Assembly (NCBI GenBank): GCA_964393105.1
Contig: CAYMSM010000065.1
Span: forward strand, 12,922-76,921
Length of the DNA stretch: 64,000 nucleotides
Source of the DNA: CALMEC01 sp964393105
Lineage (GTDB): Bacteria > Actinomycetota > Thermoleophilia > Miltoncostaeales > Miltoncostaeaceae
Reading direction: 5' to 3'
Below the pieces are notes generated by a model, which was given only the letters and a program-made list of their open reading frames with translations, was not told where the DNA came from and did not search any database. Within the stretch, counting starts at the first letter, position 1, and the number at the start of each line of letters is the position of its first letter. Both the position numbers and the translations under genes were made by a program. Of this stretch, positions 1 through 6,769 are shown piece by piece.

Positions 1-1036
1 TCTCGAGGTCGGGATGGAGTTTGCGCAGCTCGTCGGCGATCGCGACGTCACGCTGCGCGTGGCCGAGGCCGACCGGCGAGGAGATGTAGAGGGCGCGTTT
101 GCGACGAGCACGTCCGCGGGACCAGCTCGCCGGAGGCCGCGGCCGACATGCGAAGTCGCGGAGGAGCAGGTTGACCTTGACTGGGTCGCGGACATGCGGG
201 CCGTGGCCGGATCCTTCGAGGACGACGGCGTCGCCGCCCGTGTGCTCGGCCAGCGCGAGACCCCGCGTGTGCGAGACGATCGCGTCGTCGGCGCCGTGGA
301 TCACCAGCACCGGGCAGCGGACCCGGCCCGCCAGCCGGCGCGCCTCCTCGGGCTCGAGCCCCGCCCCGTACTGGGCGGTCACGAGGGTCTCGCCCGTCGT
401 GTCGAGACCCCAGCCGACGCAGTCCTCGAACGGCTTCGTCGAGTGCGGCTCGGTAAAGAAGCGCGCGAAGAAGAACTCGAGGAAGCCTCGGTGGTCGCGA
501 AGCCAGACATGCTTGTTGTACGTGGCCCAGCCCTCGTCGGTGTCGAGCGCGTCCTCCCAGGAGTAGACCGCTCGCTCGGGGAGGACCTCGCCGCCACCGG
601 GATAGGCCGGGCCGATGAAGACGGCGGCCTGGACGCGCTCGGGATGCTCGGCCGCGAGCAGGAGCGCCCGCTGGGCGCCGAGCGAGAACGAGACCAGAAT
701 CGCGCTGTCCGTGCCGGTCGCGTCCATCACCGCGAGCGCGTCTTCGGCGAACTCCCGCTCCGCGTACGCCTCCGGCTCGGCCGGGCGGTCGGAGCGACCG
801 TTCCCGCGGCCGTCGAACGTGAGCACCCGGCAGTGGCGCGCCAGATAGGGGATCTGCATCTTCCAGTGGCGCGAATGGATGATCGACCACGTCGGCACGA
901 GAAAGACCGTCGGCTCGCCGCCTCCGTAGAGCTCGTAGAAGAGGCGGACCCCGTCGCGCTCGACGTAGCCCTCCTCGTCGGGATAGCGCGCCCGCGTCTG
1001 CTCCTGCGCAGCCATGCGTCCAAGCTCGATCGTCAT
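1..1036 (-). CDS. Alpha/beta hydrolase fused to a glycosyltransferase-like domain (partial, runs off left edge)
   Basis: The frame opens with ATG at 1036 behind a GAGGAGG ribosome site and is still open at base 1. About the first 270 residues are an alpha/beta hydrolase. They contain the DGRGNGRSDRP turn, the nucleophile elbow SFSLGA (canonical GxSxG has Ser in place of the first Gly), GADDAIV with the acid, and a late GSGHGPHV with the histidine. After an Arg-rich linker the chain continues as ALYISSPVGLGHAQRD, which looks like the N-terminus of a UDP-glycosyltransferase-type (COG1819-like) domain. The start overlaps the stop of the upstream TetR gene as ATGA, so the two are translationally coupled. 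Substrate is unknown. The hydrolase call is firm; the glycosyltransferase call rests on about 35 visible residues. Confidence 0.75.
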   Translation of the reverse strand, partial: MTIELGRMAAQEQTRARYPDEEGYVERDGVRLFYELYGGGEPTVFLVPTWSIIHSRHWKMQIPYLARHCRVLTFDGRGNGRSDRPAEPEAYAEREFAEDALAVMDATGTDSAILVSFSLGAQRALLLAAEHPERVQAAVFIGPAYPGGGEVLPERAVYSWEDALDTDEGWATYNKHVWLRDHRGFLEFFFARFFTEPHSTKPFEDCVGWGLDTTGETLVTAQYGAGLEPEEARRLAGRVRCPVLVIHGADDAIVSHTRGLALAEHTGGDAVVLEGSGHGPHVRDPVKVNLLLRDFACRPRPPASWSRGRARRKRALYISSPVGLGHAQRDVAIADELRKLHPDLE

Positions 1037-1620
1037 TGCGTCCTCCTCTCGAGCCAGCCGTCGATCCAGTCGAGGAGCTCCCGGTGCCCGCTCTCGATCC
1101 CCAGGAGCCGCTCGAGAATGATCCCCTCGTTGAACGTGTGCACGAGCGAGACCAGCGCCTCGAGCGGCAGCTCGAGCCCGAGCTCCTCTCGCACGGGAGC
1201 GAAGGCCTCGGTGAGCACGGTGCGCCACTCGGCGTGCACCCGTGCGAGCCGCTCCCGTAGCTCGGGACGGTTCCACGCCAGCGCCTGCAGCTCGAACCAG
1301 ATCTTCTGGTACGGCAGATCCTCCTCGAGGTAGGACATCGCCGTCCGCCACTTCTCGAGAAACGGCGCGTCCGCCGCGTACATCTGCCGCTGCCGCTCGA
1401 TCAGCCGCTCGGTAAAGCGCTCGAGCACGCGCACGAGCAGCTGCTCCACCGAGCCGAAGTAGTAGTGGACGAGGCCGTGGTTCGCGCGGGCCTCCTCGGC
1501 GACCCGCCGCGTCGTGATCCCGGATGCGCCGACCTCGACGAGCATCCTCTCAGCGGCATCGAGAAGCGCCTGCTCGGTCTCATGGCCGGGACGTATGGCC
1601 AACTTAGTCATCTGACTCAT
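1033..1620 (-). CDS. TetR/AcrR family transcriptional regulator
   Basis: 195 residues. The N-terminal helix-turn-helix reads ALLDAAERMLVEVGASGITT followed by RRVAEEARANHGLVHYYFGS, the standard TetR recognition helix with its LVHYYF signature. The rest is a helical ligand-binding domain of normal length. ATG at 1620 is used here; an internal ATG at 1611 (MTKLAIRPG) is an alternative. The last codons overlap the hydrolase-glycosyltransferase start (ATGA), so the regulator probably controls its own operon. Repeated TGACT(A/C)A half-sites lie over the start region. Confidence 0.9.
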   Translation of the reverse strand: MSQMTKLAIRPGHETEQALLDAAERMLVEVGASGITTRRVAEEARANHGLVHYYFGSVEQLLVRVLERFTERLIERQRQMYAADAPFLEKWRTAMSYLEEDLPYQKIWFELQALAWNRPELRERLARVHAEWRTVLTEAFAPVREELGLELPLEALVSLVHTFNEGIILERLLGIESGHRELLDWIDGWLERRTQ

Positions 1621-1632
1621 GCATTTGACTAA
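1604..1632. promoter_or_regulatory. Candidate TetR operator over the regulator start
   Basis: TTAGTCA (1604-1610) is mirrored by TGACTAA (1626-1632), with a third related copy TGACTCA (1613-1619) between them. AGTCA-TC-TGACT is itself a perfect 5+5 palindrome. Inverted repeats of this size at the promoter or start of a TetR gene are the usual autoregulatory operator. Binding is inferred. Confidence 0.5.
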
Positions 1633-1741
1633 CTCGGGCCACGGATGTCAAGCGCGAGCTCACAGGCTCTGGGAAGTGCCCAGATGCGTGCGCTTTACAG
1701 GCCATCCATCCGGGCCTAGGCGGTGCCCGCGGGCGCGGCCG

Positions 1742-1966
1742 TTCAGAGACTGGCAATCGAGGGACCGGCTGGGCTCGATCGACCTACCCACGCTCTTGGT
1801 CTCGGGTCGCCACGACGAGGCGACGCCTGCGCTGCAGGACGCGCTCCTCAACGGGATCAGCGGCGCCGAATGGGTGCTGTTCGACGACTCCTCGCACATG
1901 CCGCACGTAGAGGAGCGCGAGCGGTACATGCAGGTCGTCGGCGATTGGCTCGCTCGGCACGACTGA
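1742..1966 (+). pseudogene. Remnant of a proline-iminopeptidase-like alpha/beta hydrolase (C-terminal piece)
   Basis: The frame gives FRDWQSRDRLGSIDLPTLLV, then SGRHDEATP, SSHMPHVEE and a final VGDWLARHD before TGA. This matches the last ~75 residues of proline iminopeptidase-type hydrolases, including the acidic residue (GRHDE) and catalytic His (SHMPH). The ~220 upstream residues with the nucleophile serine are gone; the sequence to the left is the TetR promoter. It is best read as a decayed gene. The upstream in-frame ATG at 1619 is probably fortuitous. Confidence 0.7.
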
Positions 1967-2149
1967 ATGATCACGCTCCGAGCGAACACCAGAGTGGAGT
2001 CAGCGGGTCAGCCTCATCACCCTCGGATTTCCGGTCGCACACCTGGCTTGATCGTGTCGAGCCGGGCCCCGTTCGGAGTCCCGTCGGACCGCTTCGGCAC
2101 AGCCGGCTGTAGGCTGCTGACGCCACGCATACCGAGAGAAGGAGACGCT

Positions 2150-2656
2150 ATGAGCACCAGCACGATGGAGATATTCGTTGCCGCGTACGCAACCGAGCAA
2201 GGGGCTGGTGCGGCCCTGAAGGATTTCCAGGCGGCGCAGCACGCCGGCGCGATCGAACTGATCGACGCGGCTGTGATCGTCCACACCGCAGACGACAAGG
2301 TCAAGATCGAGGAGACCGCTGATCCCAGCGGCAAGAAATGGGCAAAGCGCGGCGCGATTGCGGGCGGCCTGGTCGGCCTGATCTTCCCTCCCAGCCTCAT
2401 CGTCTCCGCCGCCGTGGGCGGGGGTGCCGGCGGGCTGTGGGGCAAGATCCGCGACAAGGGCTTCGCGGATGAGGATCTGAAGGAGATCGGCAACAGCCTG
2501 CCGCCGGGCTCGTCGGCCATCATCGCCGTCGCCGAGGACCGGATGCTCGAGCAGCTGGAGCGCGGACTCGCGGGCTACGAGAGGATCGCCAAGCACGCGG
2601 TCTCGGCCGAGGGCGCCGCGCTCATCGTGGCCGAGGTGGAGGACGCGTCCGAGTAG
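2150..2656 (+). CDS. DUF1269 domain protein
   Basis: 168 residues from an ATG preceded by AGAAGGAGA. The N-terminus (EIFVAAYATEQGAGAALKDF) and the Gly-rich stretch around residues 70-100 (RGAIAGGLVGLIFPPSLIV, then AAVGGGAGGLWG) are the usual layout of DUF1269 proteins, which have a hydrophobic glycine-zipper-like hairpin that may touch the membrane. The C-terminal half is a small alpha/beta domain ending in a strongly acidic tail. No biochemical function is established for the family. It stands alone and is followed by a strong GC hairpin at 2695-2723. Confidence 0.85.
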   Translation: MSTSTMEIFVAAYATEQGAGAALKDFQAAQHAGAIELIDAAVIVHTADDKVKIEETADPSGKKWAKRGAIAGGLVGLIFPPSLIVSAAVGGGAGGLWGKIRDKGFADEDLKEIGNSLPPGSSAIIAVAEDRMLEQLERGLAGYERIAKHAVSAEGAALIVAEVEDASE

Positions 2657-2694
2657 ACGACCGCCGGCCCCTGAGCATGGGGCTGGGGATCTCA

Positions 2695-2723
2695 CACGGC
2701 GGGGACGGGTCGTCCCCGCCGTG
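2695..2723 (+). terminator. GC-rich hairpin downstream of the DUF1269 gene
   Basis: CACGGCGGGGAC and GTCCCCGCCGTG form a perfect 12-bp stem with a 5-nt loop, 39 bases after the stop at 2656. There is no T-tract, so it resembles the U-tract-less terminators common in high-GC actinobacteria. An mRNA-stabilising role is also possible. Confidence 0.5.
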
Positions 2724-2794
2724 GGGGCACCAACCGACATGCACGCGTGACGCCGTGGAGCCGCTTCCCGCATTGACCCGGGGGCGTCCGGGTC

Positions 2795-2861
2795 AGCCAC
2801 CGCCGAAGGCTCCTGCTGGCTCGTAACCCGGTGGTCGTAGGTGCGAATCCTACCCCCGCCG
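2795..2861 (+). pseudogene. Degenerate initiator-tRNA-like remnant
   Basis: The 3' half is tRNA-like: anticodon-type loop CTCGTAA (2820-2826), CCCGG, a perfect T arm GTAGG-TGCGAAT-CCTAC (2837-2853) and an acceptor 3' strand CCCCGCC (2854-2860). It resembles the 3' half of tRNA-fMet (loop CTCATAA, T stem, CCCCGC) with CAT changed to CGT. A weak D-arm (AGCC/GGCT) precedes it. The anticodon stem has two mismatches and no 5' acceptor strand GGCGGGG lies at the expected distance, so it should not be functional. A 3'-tRNA fragment like this is what integration of a mobile element can leave behind. Confidence 0.5.
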
Positions 2862-2949
2862 TCGCGGCATCACTTGGCACCAGCCCCCCCCCCGCCTATT
2901 GTTTGGGCGTTGCCGAGTCCGCGGCGGGGATCGCGGGTAGGCTGACCGC

Positions 2950-3375
2950 GTGGAGCAGCCGGTCAGCCTCATCACACTTGGGGTCGCGGACGTCGACGAG
3001 GCCCGCGCGTTCTACGAGCGCCTCGGCTGGCGTTGCGACTTGCCTCTGGACGATGTCGCGTTCTTCCAGCTGGGCTGCTTGGTGTTCTCGCTCTGGGGTC
3101 GGGACAAGCTCGCTGGCGACACCGCGGTGAGCGACGGTGGAGGCTGGGGCGGGGTCACGCTCGCCCACAACGTGCGGTCAGCCGACGAGGTCGATCGGGT
3201 CATCACGCAGGCTCGGGAAGCCGGCGCCACAATCGGACGCGAGCCGGGACCCACGTTCTACGGCGGCTATTCCGGGGTGTTCGTCGACCCGGACGGCCAC
3301 CCGTGGGAGGTCGCCCACAACCCCGGCTTCCCGATCGACGAAGACGGCGCGATCTCCCTGCCGCCACCCGGATAG
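2950..3375 (+). CDS. VOC/glyoxalase family protein
   Basis: 141 residues from a GTG start. The pattern is a single vicinal-oxygen-chelate protein. The first beta-alpha-beta module begins LITLGVADVDEARAFYERLG and the second ends in GVFVDPDGHPWEVAHNPGF, where the E of WEV is the usual metal ligand or equivalent. Such proteins act as lyases, dioxygenases or resistance proteins; nothing here identifies the substrate. A run of ten C residues and the tRNA remnant lie just upstream. It has no obvious operon partner. Confidence 0.85.
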   Translation: MEQPVSLITLGVADVDEARAFYERLGWRCDLPLDDVAFFQLGCLVFSLWGRDKLAGDTAVSDGGGWGGVTLAHNVRSADEVDRVITQAREAGATIGREPGPTFYGGYSGVFVDPDGHPWEVAHNPGFPIDEDGAISLPPPG

Positions 3376-3592
3376 ACGACCGGCACGGGTCGGGTGATGT
3401 GCGACCTCCGCGTGCCCGCCGATCAGCAACTGCGCAGAGGCGAACCGTGGTGACACCGGGTGTCTGACACCTACTGTTGCACGCGGGTTCGTGACCCTCA
3501 CGGGTCACTCACCGAGCGCGGGGGACCAACGCCATCACGACGAGGCAACCGGCTGATTGGTTCGGGCGCGGCTCAACGGGAACAATGAGGGG

Positions 3593-4900
3593 ATGAGACA
3601 TGGCAGCCAGAGGTTCCAGGCAGACGAGCGGATCGCCGTCGGGGCGACTGCGGAGTTGTGGCGCGGACGCGATCTCGAGCTCAACCGGCCGGTCGCGATC
3701 AAGCGGCCTCACCCCCATCTGGTCGATGACGAGGAGACGCTCGCGCGGTTCTTGCGGGAGGCGAGGAACGCGGCGCAGCTCAGCCATCCCAACGTGGTGC
3801 AGATATTCGACGCCGGTATCGACGACGAGGGTCCATGGATTGCGATGGAGCTCGCCGAGGGCCGGTCTTTGGCCGAGCATCTACGGCAAAACGGTCCGCT
3901 CGATGCCCGAGAGACGGCGGCGATCGGAGCTCAGATCGCCTCGGCGCTCAGCCACGCCCATCGGATGCGCGTGGTCCACCGGGACGTCAAGCCGAGCAAC
4001 GTCATCATCGACGCGTCGGGCGACGTGCGTCTTGTCGACTTCGGCCTTGCGAGGCTCGCCGACGACGGCACCCTGACAGGGGTCGGGCTCATCGCGGGCA
4101 CACCCGCATATATGGCGCCCGAGATCCTCCGGGGAGGAAACCCTGCGACACCCGCAGGCGACGTGTACTCACTCGGCGTGGTCCTCTACGAGCTTCTGAC
4201 CGGGGTCCAGCCGTTCACGGGCAACAACCCGTTGGCCCTCGCCCTCGCACACGATCAAGGGGGTCCGCCGTCGCTTTCGGCCAAGCGCCCTGTGCCTGCA
4301 GCGATGGAGCGGCTCGTCGCCCTGTGCATGGCGAAAAACCCCGCGCAACGTCCAACGGCCGGTTCGCTCAAAGCCGGCCTGATGGAGTTGGCCAGGCCGG
4401 GAGACCTCACCCAGGCGATCGCCCCGCGAGGGTCCGACGACGTGGTCACGATGGCAGTACCCGCCGTCGCCGCCGACCGCCCGCGAAAGGACCGTGCGAC
4501 GCCGGGCAGACGGGCTCCCCTCACTGTCACCGTGGTGTCCGCCCTTGCGATTGGCGCGCTCGGCCTCGGCATCGCAATTCGTGGCGACACCCGCCAGGAC
4601 CTCGAGTCGGGCGCCCCGACCACGACCCAAAGCCGGACTGGCCCTGCGCCAGCCGATGGGAGCACCAGGCAGGTCGAGCCGCCCGCCGCAGCCCCGACGG
4701 CAGCCGGGCAATCGCCTGCGGCTCGTCGTATCGCGGAGCTGATCGGTGTGGCGGCTTCGGCCGACGCGCTCAGCGAGGAGCTGTCGGCGAAGCTTGAGCA
4801 GCTCTTGCGCGGCGTGGAGCACGCGCTCAGTGGCGGCAACAAGGACGCTGGCGCAGAGGCTCTCGCGAAGCTGGCACGGGATTCCACCGCGCCTGCTTGA
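3593..4900 (+). CDS. Membrane-anchored serine/threonine protein kinase (PknB-like, no PASTA)
   Basis: 435 residues from ATG 3593; an in-frame TTG at 3557 would add 12. The kinase domain occupies roughly residues 8-275, with VAIKRPH (Lys37), HRDVKPSN near 129, DFG near 150, GTPAYMAPE and DVYSLGVVLYELLTG. The glycine loop is degenerate (VGATAELWRG). A basic juxtamembrane region leads to one membrane helix near residues 308-330 (LTVTVVSALAIGALGLGIAI). Outside lies a Pro/Thr-rich linker and a short helical segment (SEELSAKLEQLLRGVEHALS), but no PASTA repeats. It probably senses an envelope signal and phosphorylates cytoplasmic targets. No cognate phosphatase is adjacent. Confidence 0.93.
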   Translation: MRHGSQRFQADERIAVGATAELWRGRDLELNRPVAIKRPHPHLVDDEETLARFLREARNAAQLSHPNVVQIFDAGIDDEGPWIAMELAEGRSLAEHLRQNGPLDARETAAIGAQIASALSHAHRMRVVHRDVKPSNVIIDASGDVRLVDFGLARLADDGTLTGVGLIAGTPAYMAPEILRGGNPATPAGDVYSLGVVLYELLTGVQPFTGNNPLALALAHDQGGPPSLSAKRPVPAAMERLVALCMAKNPAQRPTAGSLKAGLMELARPGDLTQAIAPRGSDDVVTMAVPAVAADRPRKDRATPGRRAPLTVTVVSALAIGALGLGIAIRGDTRQDLESGAPTTTQSRTGPAPADGSTRQVEPPAAAPTAAGQSPAARRIAELIGVAASADALSEELSAKLEQLLRGVEHALSGGNKDAGAEALAKLARDSTAPA

Positions 4901-5078
4901 AGAACAGCCCTCTGGGCGCCGACCTCGGCGGCGCGATCCAGACCTCGCCCCCTCGTGGGGCATCGATCTCACCGGCGATGACACGCGTGGAAAGTCCGTT
5001 CGCGACAAGGGCAATGAGGATGACGAGGGGTGAGCCCAGACGAGGCGCTTCGGTATCACAATGACGCGACCGCGACGG

Positions 5079-5288
5079 TCACCGCCCGATCGTCCCTCCC
5101 GTCCATGCCGGGGCGTCCGATGCCGGGAAGGAGTCGAGCGACGCCTGCTCCACGACATCGATCAGGCGCTCGTCTTCATGGAGTTGAGCCGCGGGAGGAT
5201 CGGGAGGCGGTCGATCGGCGGCACTCCCACCCGGGCCGGCCGGCACTCTGCGTGCCTCATCGACCGCGGTGGTGGGAAAATCATCCAT
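5079..5288 (-). CDS. Small protein with SFPASDPPAW-type C-terminal motif
   Basis: 69 residues from ATG 5288. The C-terminus, VVEQASLDSFPASDAPAWTG, matches a short motif (DSFPASDPPAW) that I recall at the end of many small actinobacterial and proteobacterial proteins of unknown function. This is the reason to prefer this frame over overlapping frames on the other strand. The N-terminal half is Pro/Ala-rich and poorly conserved in appearance. It is read away from the DUF1684 gene. No function can be assigned. Confidence 0.6.
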   Translation of the reverse strand: MDDFPTTAVDEARRVPAGPGGSAADRPPPDPPAAQLHEDERLIDVVEQASLDSFPASDAPAWTGGTIGR

Positions 5289-5367
5289 CTCGCAGAATCG
5301 CCTCTGCCCTCTCGTGTTCGCGTGGCACCGGCGACGTCAGCTCGACTGTAGCGCGCGCGGTGATTAA

Positions 5368-5439
5368 CTGTCATTTGGCGCCGTACGCGTCGGCCAATCG
5401 TTACATCACGCGAGTGGATCTTGTGACGTTTCGACACAC
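5368..5439 (+). repeat. 72-bp intergenic repeat, copy A
   Basis: This segment aligns without gaps to the reverse complement of 43720-43791 with about 13 mismatches. It includes an unbroken 20-nt identity (5388-5407, CGTCGGCCAATCGTTACATC), and both copies end GACACAC. It sits between the small SFPASD gene and the DUF1684 gene. The substitutions do not follow codon-wobble spacing, so it does not look like conserved protein coding. It could be a dispersed repeat or a regulatory or RNA element. Confidence 0.7.
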
Positions 5440-5562
5440 TTTCGGCTGCACGCTTTCATTGACTCCTCGGGCCTGACCGGGACCGCGGCGATACCAACCG
5501 CCTGGCGGTGAGATACGCTGGCCACCGATGACGGGGACATCGACGAGCCGAAGATTCGGAGC

Positions 5563-6213
5563 GTGACGAGGGCGGCAAATGCAGGCATCGGGTGGCCGGT
5601 CGACCTGCTCGATTGGAAGCGTCGCCTGGGTGCGATGTACGCCTCGGCGCGGGCAGGTGGTGCCGGCGAGGCGACGCTCGACGCGTTCCGCCGCGCCAAG
5701 GACGAGCTCTTCGCCGAGCATCCCCAGAGCCCGATCCCGGCGGAGCACCGGCCTGGCTTCACGGGACTGGACTACTACCCGTACCGGCCCGCGCTACGGG
5801 TCCATGCACCGCTCGAGCCGGACCCGACGGGCGCCGAGCTCGTCCTGCCCTCGAGCACGGACGAGCCGTTTCGCTTTCAGTTCGTCGGCCGCGTGCGTCC
5901 GACGCTCGGCAGCGACCAGGTGTCACTCGCCGTGTTCTGGCTCACCGCATACGGCGGTGGCGTGTTCGTGCCGTTTCGGGATGTCACCGCGGGCACGGCC
6001 ACGTACGGCGCCGGACGGTACCTGCTCGACACGGTTAAGGGCGCCGACCTCGGTGCCACGCCCGACGGAGACCTGGTGCTCGACTTCAACTACGCGTTCA
6101 ACCCCTCGTGCTCGTACGACCCGCGCTGGAGCTGCCCGCTGGCCCCACCTGAGAGCCGGCTTGCGCTCCCCATCGAAGCCGGGGAACGCACGTGGACGCC
6201 GTCGCTCCCCTGA
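5563..6213 (+). CDS. DUF1684 domain protein
   Basis: 216 residues from GTG 5563. The N-terminus (DWKRRLGAMYASARAGG), the central RFQFVGRV with VFWLTAYGGGVFVPFRD, and the C-terminal LDFNYAFNPSCSYDPRW with CPLAPPESRL are the recognisable DUF1684 blocks. The family is small, mostly cytoplasmic and of unknown activity; the invariant Asn/Cys/Tyr cluster near the end is present. It is a single gene. A broken glutathione S-transferase gene faces it 10 nt downstream. Confidence 0.9.
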   Translation: MTRAANAGIGWPVDLLDWKRRLGAMYASARAGGAGEATLDAFRRAKDELFAEHPQSPIPAEHRPGFTGLDYYPYRPALRVHAPLEPDPTGAELVLPSSTDEPFRFQFVGRVRPTLGSDQVSLAVFWLTAYGGGVFVPFRDVTAGTATYGAGRYLLDTVKGADLGATPDGDLVLDFNYAFNPSCSYDPRWSCPLAPPESRLALPIEAGERTWTPSLP

Positions 6214-6223
6214 TGGAGAAGCC

Positions 6224-6672
6224 TCAGAGGGCCGCTCGCAGTGCGGGGCGGGCGCCGACCACGTCGAGCATCTGCTGAGTCTTGGGCATGCGCGCGAGGT
6301 CGAGCGGGAGCTTCGGCACCAGCCACATTCGCGCCGTGGCCGCGATGTCCGCGATCGAGAACGCGCAGGTGATAGAGCCGCCCGGCTCGAGAAGTGCCTC
6401 CCAGCCTTCGAGCGCAGCCTCCAACTCCCCAAGCGCGTCGGTGAGCTCCGCCTGCGGCACCGGCTCCTGCGCGTAGTACGTACGAAGCTCGACCTCCCAC
6501 AACACCGCGCGGATGGCAAGGCTCAGCACGTCCATCAGTTGGTCCACCCGCGCCCGCGCCGCGGGGTCGCGCGGGTTACAGGTCACCGCGGCCCCCACGG
6601 TCGGCGAGGTATCGCAGAATGGTGTTCGACTCGACAATGCGCAGAAACGCGTGATCAGACAAACGCGGTTCA
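6224..6672 (-). pseudogene. Glutathione S-transferase remnant with frameshift
   Basis: Read leftwards, one frame gives FLRIVESNTILRYLADRGG and hits TAA. This is the end of a GST thioredoxin-fold domain, with the ESNTILRYL motif. A second frame continues ARARVDQLMDVL to TQQMLDVVGARPALRAAL, the all-helical GST C-terminal domain. Removing one base of the TAAC near 6576 joins them as LYPRDPAARARVDQL. The first ~50 residues, with the glutathione-activating residue, are absent because a stop precedes the fragment. It is therefore truncated at the N-terminus and frameshifted. It lies just downstream of the shortened hemA. Confidence 0.8.
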
Positions 6673-6769
6673 GATGAGCAACCGGTCGTCAATCACGGGA
6701 CAACGGAGCCCACCGCACCGCGACGGGTCACACGCCGCCGGAACGCCACGGGCGTCGGTCGGCAGCCCA

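Noticed and set aside
14..1333. A 439-codon open frame on the + strand opposite the hydrolase and TetR genes
   Set aside because: It has no protein-like pattern; the opposite strand carries clear family motifs, and long antisense frames are expected at this GC content.
2698..2861. A tRNA with an intron, or a tmRNA, using GGCGGGG at 2698-2704 as the 5' acceptor strand
   Set aside because: That heptamer is part of the 12-bp terminator-like hairpin; the spacing of ~150 nt fits neither a tRNA nor a tmRNA, and no tag-peptide frame is seen.
5030..5476. A + strand frame covering the repeat copy A, whose peptide (ANRYITRVDLVTF) resembles one at copy B (ANRYIRRVSLVTV)
   Set aside because: The matching DNA differs at non-silent positions and the rest of the frames are unrelated, so shared DNA and not shared protein explains it.
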